From Cucumis sativus (taxonomy: Eukaryota > Streptophyta > Magnoliopsida > Cucurbitales > Cucurbitaceae): a stretch of DNA of 64,000 nt. Location of the stretch: assembly GCF_000004075.3 (NCBI RefSeq), contig NC_026658.2, forward strand, positions 26,276,075 to 26,340,074, read 5' to 3'. The notes below the pieces were generated by a model. It saw only the letters and a list, made by a program, of their open reading frames with translations. It was not told the DNA's origin and made no database searches. Positions 14,583-25,244 of the stretch are shown here, piece by piece (the first letter of the stretch is position 1; every line of letters begins with the position of its first letter). The position numbers were made by a program, and so were the translations under genes.

Positions 14583-15815
14583 CGTAGAAACAGAGGAAGG
14601 AGTTTCTTGAGGCCGAAACTGGGTTTTAATGACGGTGGTTAAAGGAGATGATTTGATGATAAGAGGCAAGAGAAGGTTGTTTTAATTTGATTGGGGCGTA
14701 GACCATTGACCAAGACGGAGTTTTTAAGTCTCTCTTCTCCAGATACCTTGAATATGCGAATCGGAGATCATTGCTCACAATTCTTATTTCAATTATAATT
14801 GTATTAAATTAATTTGACTTCTTAAAGTATTGTTTTTGTTTTTGGTTTGGATGCTCAGAAGAGAGTTTTTATCACTGTCAGCTAATTGCTTACTCATTTC
14901 ATCTTTATCTTCGTCCTCTGTGAGTCTAACTTGTTCCATTTCATATCAGTGTTGTTGGCCTTTTAAGGGGAAGTTATGTTTGTGTGGTTATATATGAAAT
15001 TTGAAAAATGGGGGAAAAGGATTGGAAGTCTACGCGAAGTTCGAGAAGAATAATGAAGATTCTAACGTCTGAAAATTCGAGATTCATAAAGTGAAGACTA
15101 AGAAGGCTCTGATCGCTCTGTTCTTTCGAATCTCTGTCGGTTCTATGTCTATGTGTCTCTGCCTTTGTGAATGCGATCTAATCTAAGACAGCCCACCATT
15201 TCTTTTTAGTTAAGCAAATGTTGCAAGTTTTTTTATAAAGAAAATCAGTTGTGTGTTTGATCTGTCAGTTCTGAGCAGAGATTAGAAATACCAAACTTGC
15301 ATTCAAGGGTGTTATGATCATCTCTTTTTCTTTATTAAATAAAGAATCAAAGATAAAGATGGAATTTTTTTATTTTGATGGGGGAATGTAAGGCTAGTAT
15401 ATGATGTAATAAAAGAAATAAAGTGAAGTTGGACTGGTCAAAGGCAATGATTTTGAAAATTGAGCAGTTCCATCCCCACTCCCACACATTGCTTTGAGAA
15501 GAGGGGATTCCTGATCCTGAATCTTCAACACACAGTTTCTTCTCGTAATTTGGTATTTTGTGTTTTTCTTTGGGAAAAGCAGATTAGATTGAATCGAGGT
15601 TCGTTGTTGTGGAAGACCGATCATTCCCTCACTTTTCTTCTTCTAAAGCATTTGTATATAAACCCCTTCTCCCTTCTCCCTAATTTTCAACTTCAACTCT
15701 CCTCACCATTTTCTTTCTTTTCCATTACTTCTATCTGACTCCTCCAACTCTACTTGTTTACCTTCTGCATTATTCTTTTGGTTTGGTTGTCTTGTTGTAT
15801 CACACACTATTCCAC
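14583..15815. other. divergent intergenic region, PHT1 and HMA-fold genes
   Basis: This is the shared upstream region of the minus-strand PHT1 gene and the plus-strand HMA-fold gene. It carries the P1BS box at 14750-14757 and pyrimidine-rich sequence at 15640-15780 that probably is the 5' UTR of the latter. No open frame here is supported. Confidence 0.5.
14750..14757 (-). promoter_or_regulatory. P1BS element (PHR1 binding site) upstream of PHT1
   Basis: GAATATGC matches the P1BS consensus GNATATNC exactly. It lies about 168 bp upstream of the PHT1 ATG on the minus strand; the motif is near-palindromic, so strand is nominal. PHR1 MYB-CC factors bind it in phosphate-starvation genes, including PHT1 transporters. 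A chance match is possible, but the position before a phosphate transporter is telling. Confidence 0.65.
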
Positions 15816-15864
15816 ATGGAGGTACTGATTATATTTAACTGCATGCACCAATCCTTAGTAAGAG

Positions 15865-15902
<38 letters not shown>

Positions 15903-16328
15903 ATATATCTAATATATTTGTTATTGGTTTGTTTTGCATACATTGTTCAGACAGTTGAGTTGAAAGTAGAGATGGTGGGAATCCATGAGAAAAGGCTGAG
16001 AAAATGTCTATCAAAGTTGAAAGGTAAAGCCAAAACTGAACTCCTCCCAATAATTGGAAGAATTGATTTAAGAATTACATTAGCTATCAATTTAGTGTGT
16101 TGGAATAATAATCATGAATAATATTGGGCAGGGGTGGAGAAAGTGGAGGTTGACGCAAACAGCCAGAAGGTGGCGGTGAGCAGCTACATTCACCGGAACA
16201 AGATACTGAAAGCGATTAGAAGAAGTGGTTTGAAAGCTGATTTTTGGTCAGCTCAAAACGAGCTTCTTAATGCATATGCCACCACTTATGGCGCCTTCAG
16301 ATTCTCTCCCTACAACTCCTTCTTCTAG
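15816..16328 (+). CDS. small HMA-fold (HIPP-like) protein lacking CxxC
   Basis: Three exons, 15816-15821, 15951-16023 and 16132-16328, give a 91-aa protein with a heavy-metal-associated ferredoxin-like fold: TVELKVEMVGIHEKRLRKCL (strand and helix), then GVEKVEVDANSQKVAVSSY and NKILKAIRRSGLKADFW. HIPP and copper-chaperone relatives bind metal through M-x-C-x-x-C in the first loop; here this loop reads MVGIHEKR with no cysteine, and the C terminus (FSPYNSFF) has no isoprenylation CaaX box. It is therefore probably not a metal carrier or a lipidated protein; a protein-interaction role is inference. The first coding exon holds only Met-Glu. Donor ATGGAG|GTACTG, acceptors TTCAG and GGGCAG, and phases all agree. 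Intron 1 contains an AT repeat. Confidence 0.82.
15867..15900. repeat. (AT)n microsatellite in intron 1
   Basis: About 17 AT units in tandem inside the first intron of the HMA-fold gene, followed by further TATATAT sequence. Confidence 0.9.
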
Positions 16329-17247
16329 AAATCTCTCCTTTCTTATTCATCCATTTGCCACACCCTTTTTTTTTCTCTCTTTTTTGTTCATGGGTTCGTT
16401 TAGGGTATAGCATAGCCAATTAGGTTCTGTTTTTGCTTCTTCGTAATTACTTGTAGAACTATATATATATATCCAATCAATACAAATACAATGTGAGGGT
16501 TCACAGTTTTGTATTTTTATATTAGATGTTCATGTGATGTAGAAATTGAATTATATTTGTCTCTAATTTGTATTACTCACTCACATTATTATTAAAGGGC
16601 TTGAAATTGTTACACAAAAATCATTTCCCGAATTGAATAACTTTCTCTTTTGCACGCATACCCATGCAAACGAACTTACGCAGATTCTATCGAAAACCAA
16701 TGCATACACCAATACAAAAAACTTACGTCAAAAGTGTTTTTTTTTTTAAATAGTAAATGGATTGTTTGTTTAAAGATTAATTAAGAACAGAAAAGGACTT
16801 AACATAACCCAAGTTGTATCAAATCAATAAGAAGCATGTCAGGAGGAGACGTTAGGCATATGTTGGTAATTTGGTAATTAGTGAAGGAATTACTTTAAAA
16901 GACGAGACTTGTTTTTCATTATTTTCCTCACAAAATCAAAATGGTTCCTTTTCTTTCATTTTCATTTTCTTTTGACAAAACCCCAAAAATAAATAATAAA
17001 TGATGATTAAAACAGATAATTTTTAGTTGGAAATAATTAAAATACTAATTAGGGTAGCCATAGCTTAGAACAAAATTAAATTAAATTAAAGCAGAGGGGG
17101 GAAGTTAAAAATGAAAAAATGGTAGATCTATCTCTGCTTCTGTGGGTACCTCTACTCAATTTCCTTCTTCTTCTTTGGATTCTCGCCACCAAACACTTTT
17201 GTTTTGCCCTCGACGCTCATAGTTACTCCAAATTTCCACCTTAAGAT
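16329..17247. other. intergenic, HMA-fold 3' end to SDR42E promoter
   Basis: AT-rich non-coding DNA. The last 130 bases (17110-17247), with CTTCTTC-rich sequence, are probably the 5' UTR of the reductase gene. Nothing else is recognised. Confidence 0.5.
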
Positions 17248-19532
17248 ATGCATTTGAGCGCCAGTGAAGGCATTGAAGGCAACACCTTCACCGTCACCGG
17301 TGGATTGGGCTTCGCCGGCTCTGCCCTTTGCTTAGAGCTTCTCCGTAGAGGCGCTCTTCAAGTCCGAGCCTTTGACCTTCGACCAGCTTCTCCTTGGTCC
17401 GACCACCTCAAGACTCAAGGAGTCAAAATCATCCAAGGTTCATTCCTCTCTCTAGACTCTAATCATGGTCTGCTTTTACTCTTTATTTTCCGATTTCCCT
17501 TTAAGTTGTTACTCTGATCTCTCTACCATTCGCATCTACTTGAATCATCCTTCCACTATTTGTCTCGATTGAACTCCATTTTATTGTTATTATTATTATC
17601 TTTTCTGGGTTGGTTTGCCTCCCTTTCCCTGAGAATGGTCACGTCGTGAATTCCGATGATTTTATTTCCACATTCTGTAATCCGATTCTCTCTGTAGTAG
17701 TAAAGTAAAATTGAGTGCAACACGAGGCTTCTGTCGACGTTAACTCTTGCAGTCATGCAGGGGATGTTACCTGCAAGAAAGATGTGGAGAGAGCTCTTCG
17801 TGGTGTTGATTGTGTATTCCATCTCGCTGCATATGGGTTGTCAGGGAAAGAAATGCTTCAAGTTGGTCGTATTGATGAGGTGAATATTAATGGAACATGC
17901 CATGTCTTGGATGCTTGCCTGGAATTCGGTGTTAGACGGCTTATATACATGAGCACATATAATGTAGTGTTTGGAAGTCAAGAAATTGTTAATGGCAATG
18001 AGGGATTGCCTTATTTACCAATTGATGATCATGTTGATGCATATGGTCGAAGTAAATCCATTGCAGAGCAGTTAGTTCTGAAGACCAACGGGCGTCCCTT
18101 AAAGTAAGTGAATTACACACACACACACACTCTCATATAGTTATGGTTTTGATTTCTCTGGTTTGGTTTCTTGTATTTGAATTTCTCTTAGCGCAACCAT
18201 TAGGATATCTGCTGATGTGATTGAGGATTTGTGAAGATTGTATAATAACATTAGCTCAAGCTTTGCATTTGTAGGAACAGGAACGGAAAATGTCTTCACA
18301 CTTGTGCTATACGTTCTTGTGCTATCTATGGACCTGGGGAAGAGAGGCATTTTACTAGGTTGGTCTCCTTGGCCAAGTTAGGCTTGCTACCCTTCAGAGT
18401 TGGGAAACAAAGTGCTAAAACTGACTGGATCTATGTGGATAACCTTGTTCTTGCTTTGATATTGGCAAGCATGGGGCTTTTGGACGACATCCCTGGTAAA
18501 GGAAAAGATCCAGTAGCTGCTGGCCAGCCATATTATGTATCAGATGGTAACGCTGCATCCCGACTTTCTTACTTTTCAAAACCCTCTCTTCTACATTCTA
18601 CTCTCTGTATTTGCTTCAATATCCTGCTGTTATGTTTCCATCACTGGATTATTGGGTGACAGTTTTTCTATTTTCATCAGGTCATCCAGTTAATTCCTTC
18701 GAATTTGTTAAACCTCTGCTCAATAGCTTAGGTTATGACTTGCCAAATTATTACCTGCCGGTTCCTAAAGCTCTTCCCTTGGGGAAATTTTTTGCTTTAT
18801 TGTACACAATACTATATCCATGGCTGGATAGATGGTGGCTTCCACATCCCCTGATGCTTCCTGCTGAGATTTACAAGGTTATTGTTATTGTTATACTGTA
18901 TCTCAAAACATGCAAATGGTTTTACTGAATGTTTGGTCATCTAATTGCAACCAGTATATGAGGAACGATTGCACAAACAAGAGTTCTCTCCTTCACCGTC
19001 CCAATAATGCTTCCATTCTCAATCAATATAATACCAGGCATTAACCAATTCCCTTCTAAATCCTCATTGGTCTTTTTTGTTTGCATATATCATGCAGGTT
19101 GGCGTCAGCAATTATTTCTCGTATCTTAAAGCCAAGGAAGAACTGGGCTATGCCCCAATAGTTACTCCAAAGGAGGGCATGGCTGCGACCATCTCATATT
19201 GGCAGGAGAGAGAAAGAAAAAGTCTTGATGGGCCAACAATATATGTCTGGCTGTTTTGTCTTGTCGGAATGAGCATCTTGTTTTGTGCTGCTTTCCTTCC
19301 AGACGTAGGACCTGTTCCATTTTTCAAAGCCATCAGCCTTTTCTTCTTTAGGTCAATTAAAGTGTTGAGAATGGTGTTTCTTGTAGCCTTGCTGTTGCAT
19401 GTTGGTGAGGCCATTTATGCATGGTTCTTAGCAAGAAAGGTGGATCCTGCTAACTCAAGAGGATGGTTTTGGCAGACTTTCGCTCTAGGCTTCTTTTCCT
19501 TGCGTTTTTTGTTGAAAAGAGCAAGGAATTAA
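17248..19532 (+). CDS. SDR42E / 3-beta-HSD-like NAD(P)-dependent reductase, membrane-bound
   Basis: Extended short-chain dehydrogenase of the 3-beta-hydroxysteroid dehydrogenase group, closest in style to SDR family 42E. Five exons, 17248-17437, 17761-18103, 18275-18546, 18681-18877 and 19098-19532, encode 478 aa. The Rossmann motif VTGGLGFAGSALCLELL is near the N terminus, with DVTCKKDVERAL and CVFHLAAYG further on. The catalytic set is Ser128 (IYMSTYN), Tyr158 and Lys162 (AYGRSK). Then come CAIRSCAIYGPGEERHF and DWIYVDNLV. The C-terminal third adds two or more hydrophobic segments (WLFCLVGMSILFCAAFL, MVFLVALLLHVGEAIYAWFL) and a basic RFLLKRARN end, so an ER-membrane location is likely. The substrate is unknown, probably a sterol or lipid. 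It converges with the AHL gene (3' ends 457 bp apart). Arabidopsis At2g33630, next to AHL10, is the counterpart I recall. Confidence 0.9.
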
Positions 19533-19989
19533 AGGGGGGCAATCGCTTAACTTCAACAAATGTACTGTTGGCAAACGATAGATAGCTGGAAGAAATGGTA
19601 TTGGAGAGTTTGAGGGAAGAAAAAACCGGTTGTAATAATAGCATCCTCCAGCAATAATTTCTCTTGATTATAATATATGGTATCAAAGTACTAGCGGTGT
19701 AATTGAAATAAACTCATCATTTGTAATTCCATGACCATCTTCATAATACTAAAACAAAACACAGCTATTTCACAACCTTCTAATTCCTAACTGAAACTAT
19801 GGGTATCGTCTTTTGTTTCCAGAAGGCAAGGTTCCAAGCCAAACCAAACCGGAAAGAGTTACATTATCCTTTTAAGGCTTAACATAAATTGCAGGTGCAT
19901 CTAAAACAAATTAGAAAATAGAGCACCAGATTCCACGTTGTCCCGCCATATTAGCAAATCAAGTAAGTTAACGAAGCAGCTTTTGAGTT
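19533..19989. other. convergent 3' region of SDR42E and AHL genes
   Basis: Short AT-rich stretch holding both 3' UTRs. Nothing else is recognised. Confidence 0.5.
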
Positions 19990-22536
19990 TCACTTCCAAG
20001 GTATGGTGTTATTGTTGCAGGCTCCAGCACTCTGATTAAATGGACTCCCGGGCCCTCCTGAGGATTCACTCAGAGTCCCACGTGATGGAGGGCTGCTGGC
20101 CCCCGTCATTCCAGCACGGATCGGAGCAAGTTTATGGGGTGCAGAAACAGGGGGCTGTTCTATTTGGTTTACTTGTCTCAATTCCTTGTGCCCCCCATCA
20201 GTGACGAAACTCCCCACGACCACCTGGTAACCGATAGAAACCAATGTTTAATCAATAATAGAGACAAACGTGCTGTGTAAATGGGAACAATGAAAAACAC
20301 CCTAATCATCTTACACAGGGCAGTGATAGAGATGTATGAACCCTCTTAATCGGAAAGCTAATGTACCTGTACAGGAGATGCTGCCGTTAGAAGACCAGCC
20401 ACCCCACCACCTAATACTCTGCCATCTGGTCCAGATAATGAAACACTTAGCCCTCCAGTTCGACTCCGCTGGCCGCCATTCTCTGAGAGGAGATAGGACC
20501 CAGATAACGATAAAATCTCGAATCGCCCCTACATAACAGATAAATTCCATCTAATACTCGCAGACATCAAAATTATAATTGCGCTTCTAATGGCCCACTA
20601 AAACTTCTTACACAAGAAATATATTTTGGCAAAGTACTAAAAGCATAAACCTCAACCTCAGGAAACTAGTTTCCTTTCCTCAAATCCATTGGATGTAATC
20701 CTCTCAAATTCTCTTATTTCACCGTAGTTTTGATAGATAACAGTAAAACACGAAGTCCACCCACATTTTTGGAGCAACGATCAATCCGAATAAAGGAAAG
20801 AACAAATTCTATTTACATTACTCGATGATCTTCAAACAGCCATGAAGATGGGGAGGGACACTAAGAACTTCGTCAATGACTACAAATTATCATCCAGACA
20901 GGCATATGTTGGAACATTTAAAAGAGAATTTAAAATAAATCAGAGGTTCATCAGTTCATCAACTGGTCCAAAAGAACGAAATCAACAAACCTCGTAAGTC
21001 ACAGTTCCACCAGACATGGCTGGCTGACGTAGGGTCACATTGGATATTGCTCCATTTGCTGTAAGAATACAAACAGCTCTAGGACCATTCTGTGAAAATG
21101 ACATTATTTTCGAAGATACATCCTGCAAAAACATAATAAAACTTGAGATTGCAGTCCTAATTAAGATATCAAATCGAATATAACAGCACGAAGATCAAAA
21201 TGTGCCCAATGGTTTTCACATTAGCATTGATTACACCTGATTATCTTTCTCCCATGATGGACACGTGTGTAAGTTTCCATAATAAGATTTTCCTTCCACA
21301 CATTTATGGATAAACCATACTTACTCAAATCTTCAATTACGTAGAAAAAGAAAACAAAAGATAAAGCAGCTGCAACAAATTTGAAATGCCAATTAAAGAA
21401 ACATAAAACAGACAAGAAAACAAACCTCTCCAGCTTTTACGGTGATGACATGTGGGGTAAATCCAACTCCTGCTGACTCTACAATTACAATTATAGAATG
21501 GTTAACTCTAATGGCAATACCAAAGTCGAAACTGAGCTTCAAGAATTAAGACTCTATAAATGGCATGCATGTAAAGAAGACCCAATTTTAAGCACTTTTG
21601 CAGCAGAAAATAAAAAAAGTACAAGGCATCAAGGGTAGAGATATTCCTTGAATGAACTTTAAATTTTTATTTTCTTGCAATCGATGACGAGGGAAAAAAA
21701 GGACTTTATAAACTAAGGTTAGGCAGAAAGTATCCATAGTTTATTAATGCCAATAAACAGAGAAGCCATAATGGGGATTAGCACAAAACAATAATTTTAG
21801 ATATCAAGAACCAGAATCAGCTAATTGCCTCTTCTATTTTACCAAGAACCACTGAAAGTTGCATTTGTATTTATTCTTTTTTATTAGTTTGATAATCCTT
21901 TTAATCTTGGAAAACTAAATACTTAACCGTTAACCCACATGCTTAGTTAAACATTAATTAATATGGATAATGTATACATTAATAAATCTAATCACCATAC
22001 GTAACAAATTGCCCTACAATAACCAATTAACTACAAAAGGATGTGTAATCAGTAGAGTTACCCGAAGTATCCAAGTGATGTTTTTTGGTGGAGGAGCCAG
22101 GGGGTCTGCCTCTGGGTTTCTTCAAAGAAGTTGGAGAAGCTGATCTTCCCGACTGAGGGGCGGCCGTCGGAGAAGGAGAAAAACCTCCACTGGACTGAGT
22201 TGCAGCGGCAGGGCGGACTGCAGGAGCCACTGCCATACTGCCATCTGGCCCATACTTTCGAGGTCTTCCTCTCTTCCTCTTTACAGGCTCGCTTTGCGAA
22301 TTCATGTTAACGAAAGCATCACGAGCAGATCCATCGGCACCAGCATTACCAGCAACTCCGACGCTGGAGGATTGGTAGGTGGGAGAGGCCGTGGCAACAG
22401 GCTTATAGACGCCATCTGCACCAAAGGGTAAATGCATGCTCTGCATGACTGGCTGTTGTGACGGTACTGAGTTCTTTTGAAGACCGATGGTGAAGTGTTC
22501 GCCGCTGGATATCACTCCGGTCTCAGATCCCGACAT
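19990..22536 (-). CDS. AHL10: AT-hook motif nuclear-localised protein (AHL, PPC domain)
   Basis: Nuclear DNA-binding protein that binds AT-rich DNA at matrix attachment regions and works as a chromatin regulator. Five exons, 22536-22062, 21478-21426, 21122-20991, 20528-20367 and 20223-19990, encode 351 aa. Two AT-hooks are present: KRKRGRPRKYG (type 1) near residue 90 and KKPRGRPPGS (type 2) near residue 143. The PPC/DUF296 domain follows: GVGFTPHVITVKAGEDV, SFSQNGPRAVCILTANG, NVTLRQPAMSGGTVTYE, GRFEILSLSGSY and the core around GLLTAASPVQVVVGSF. Two AT-hooks plus the long PPC type put it with the intron-containing AHL clade. Neighbouring SDR42E and SWI3B-like genes fit Arabidopsis AHL10 (At2g33620, from memory). 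The leader before the ATG, up to about 23350, probably contains a 5' UTR intron. Confidence 0.93.
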
Positions 22537-23706
22537 TGTTTTCCGTCGCTGGAACTAAAATTCCATAAAAGGAAGTCCAAATCCCTGAGGAAACAAAAAA
22601 ACAAACGTAAACCCATCTTCAACATCTTCCATTTCAGAGAATCAAGAATCGTAAGCATCAAAACTTGGAGAACTTCGGAAGGAATCACAATTGACAAGAA
22701 TTTACAGCATCTACAAATTATTAAAAATAAAAAAATAAAAATAAAAATAAATATTTATATATATTTGTTTTTGGCTCCACCCGGTAATTTTATAGTGGGG
22801 GAAATTATTTAGAGTGGAAATGTGATTTTTGCAAAAAAAAAAGAAAAGAAAAGAAAAACAAAAAGAAAACGGAATTAAGAAATAGGGATTTAAAACAAGA
22901 AGAAACCCATTGTAATATTACACTGAAAAGACTCAAAAACACGTACCCACCGAACCATAAATCTCGGAACCAAATCAGTAAAAGTCGAAGAAAAACCCTA
23001 ACACCTACAAAAACATTCATAAAACTGCATCAATTTTTGGTTTTCAACTACAGATCTTGACAGTCGGCACTCCAGGAAGAAGAAGACCCACATCATTCAG
23101 TGACTAATAATTTTCCAACTTTTTTTCTTTAAAAAATTGAATTTCACAGTAAAAGATTCTGCAAAAAAAAATTTTAAAAAAACATTTAAAAATACTAAAA
23201 ATAAAAGAGAAGAAGACAGAAACTGGGGAGGGAAAATGAGGAAAAAATCCAATAAACTTACCAATTAATAAATGAAAAATAGAGGAGTTGTAAAACAAAA
23301 AGGGGAAAGAAATTGAAAGGCTTCGGAACGAAAAACCAAGCAGCTGAGCTTCAAGGGCTTTTTTTTTTTCCTGCGAGAAATGCAGAAATTCTGAATATTT
23401 TATTATTATATTATTATATTATTTTAATTCCGTAGATTTGTAATTATTATTAATGTTTTGAAAAGAAACCGGTGGGTAATTTTGGTATTTTACCCAACAA
23501 AAAAACTTCTATGAAAATCATAATTTTATTTTCTTTAGCGTTTTTTCCTTTTAAAAAAAAAAATTATTTGGGGTTGGAAATTTTCTAAGTTTTTTTTTTT
23601 TTTTTTTAATATATATATATATATATATATAGATAGACACATTCTCCCAACTATCTTTGGTGAATTTTGAAGTTTATATTTCTACTTGTGTCGTAATACA
23701 CTACAT

Positions 23707-23895
23707 TTTCTAATGTATCGCCTTAGAGACAATTGTCCGTCTATTATAGTTCTAATGCGATGGTCATCTTTATTACAATAAAAAATATCTACACCAAATT
23801 ATCACGAGAAAACATGATAAAGCATGTTATAATGTATTGCATTAGAGATGAACCGTGTGTAGCCCTTATGCAATTATCATCTCCGTCAAGATTTT
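23707..23895. repeat. degenerate tandem pair, about 130-bp period
   Basis: Two diverged copies: one begins TTTTCTAATGTATCGCCTTA near 23707, the other GTTATAATGTATTGCATTAG near 23842. Both continue into an ATGCGATGGTCATC / ATGCAATTATCATC segment. A third weaker echo (AATGTGATACAATAT) is at 23990. It looks like subterminal repeats of an old element, but no ends or coding part are seen. Confidence 0.45.
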
Positions 23896-25100
23896 AAAAA
23901 ATTACTAAAAATTGCAAATTAAATTTGAGAAAAATTGTATCGTAATAGATATTGTTATTTGTTAGGGCTATGACATACGTGACAATACTTAATGTGATAC
24001 AATATAAAATTCAGTAGTACGTTGTAACGTCAGTAGACAAATCATTAAAATTTCGTTTTAATTGATAAAATGTAGTGGAAATGAGTATCTTGTTTGGTAC
24101 AACGTTTTGTAGATTACGCATGAGAATAAACTCTTCCTATATATCAATTGTATGCTCGTAAACTATACCAATCTAAAATAATAGGTTTTATTATTTGGTA
24201 ACTATATTTTAAAGTTTCAATACGTTTTTTTTTTATACATTATTGAAATTAATTACATGAGAATCAAATTCATGGTTCATGAAATTACATTAAAATTTAA
24301 ATTATAGTGTACCCATTTAACTACCTAATTTAATAAATTAATATATACTTTGATTTCATTTTAATTTAATAAAATAGTTTATACACATATATACTTATGC
24401 TTGTTTTTAAATAAAATGTAAAATGTTTTAATTGAAAGGTTAACTATGATATACAATAAAATGTATTTTTAAAGACAGATAAACACGAGTTTTTCTCAGC
24501 TTTTTGCTCTTTATATTATATATAAATGATGATAATTTTCTTCGCACCTTACATATTTTTAAAAATAGTTTGATGGGAAAATTTGAAATTTGGAGGAGAG
24601 ATACAAGATTTAAAAGCAAAAAATTTAAAATATCATTTAAATATATTCATTATTAATAAATTAAATTCAAATTATACATGCATATTGTATATAATATATG
24701 TTAAATTATATAGGTTAACCTTGAAATTATTGGGCAAGTTTCAATTATGTTGTTAATTTCTTAATAATCCGTTGCAATGGTTAGTATGTAAGAACATAGA
24801 ACATTAAGTTATGTAATACTAATTTATTTAATTAAGAAAACAATTATGGTTGTGTTAAAAGGAACCAATATTAATTATACTTAAATGAAAGTAAATTTTT
24901 GTTTAAGACCATTAAAAATGAATTCATTTTTTTAAAAAAAAATTAAGCATAGCTTAATTGCATTAAGCCACGTAATATATTGGGAAGATATAAAGTTGGG
25001 CCGGTTGGAGAAGGCCGATAATTGGGCCCAAAAGTGCGTGTTGAGGAAGGTGGAGGGAGGGACAGGGTGGACTTTAGAAATTTGAATTTCGAAAATATAT

Positions 25101-25127
25101 TGCCGTTTGGGGAAGTAACAACGGTCA
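25101..25127 (+). promoter_or_regulatory. MSA-like elements (M-phase specific activator) upstream of CDKB2
   Basis: CAACGGTCA at 25119-25127 agrees with the core of the MSA consensus YCYAACGGYYA, and CCAAACGGCA is present in reverse orientation at 25101-25110. They lie about 120-140 bp before the CDKB2 ATG. MSA boxes bind three-repeat MYBs that switch on G2/M genes, the known timing of CDKB2. Each is an imperfect match (about 9 of 11). Confidence 0.5.
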
Positions 25128-25244
25128 AAAGTCCCTCCCAACGTTTCATACATATTTGACGCTCCCTCACATTCATCTTTCCATTCATTTTCTGCATAGA
25201 AAGGAAGAGAGCCTTTGTGAGAGATTTCACTTTCAGAGAGAAAT

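Larger units (their letters stand above)
22537..25244. other. divergent intergenic region, AHL and CDKB2
   Basis: 22540-23350 is likely AHL leader and core promoter. 23600-25000 is very AT-rich with no supported gene, an AT dinucleotide run (about 23609-23632) and a degenerate repeat pair at 23707-23895. 25080-25244 is the proximal promoter and leader of CDKB2. Confidence 0.5.

Noticed and set aside
14583-14669. 29-residue N-terminal extension of PHT1
   Set aside because: The upstream start is TTG. The ATG at 14582 gives the usual PHT1 N terminus.
15783-15950. Long N terminus of the HMA-fold protein with Tyr-Ile repeats
   Set aside because: It is read through an AT microsatellite in an intron with a good donor (GAG|GTACTG) and acceptor (TTCAG|ACA). 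The hydrophobic repeat is not a real peptide.
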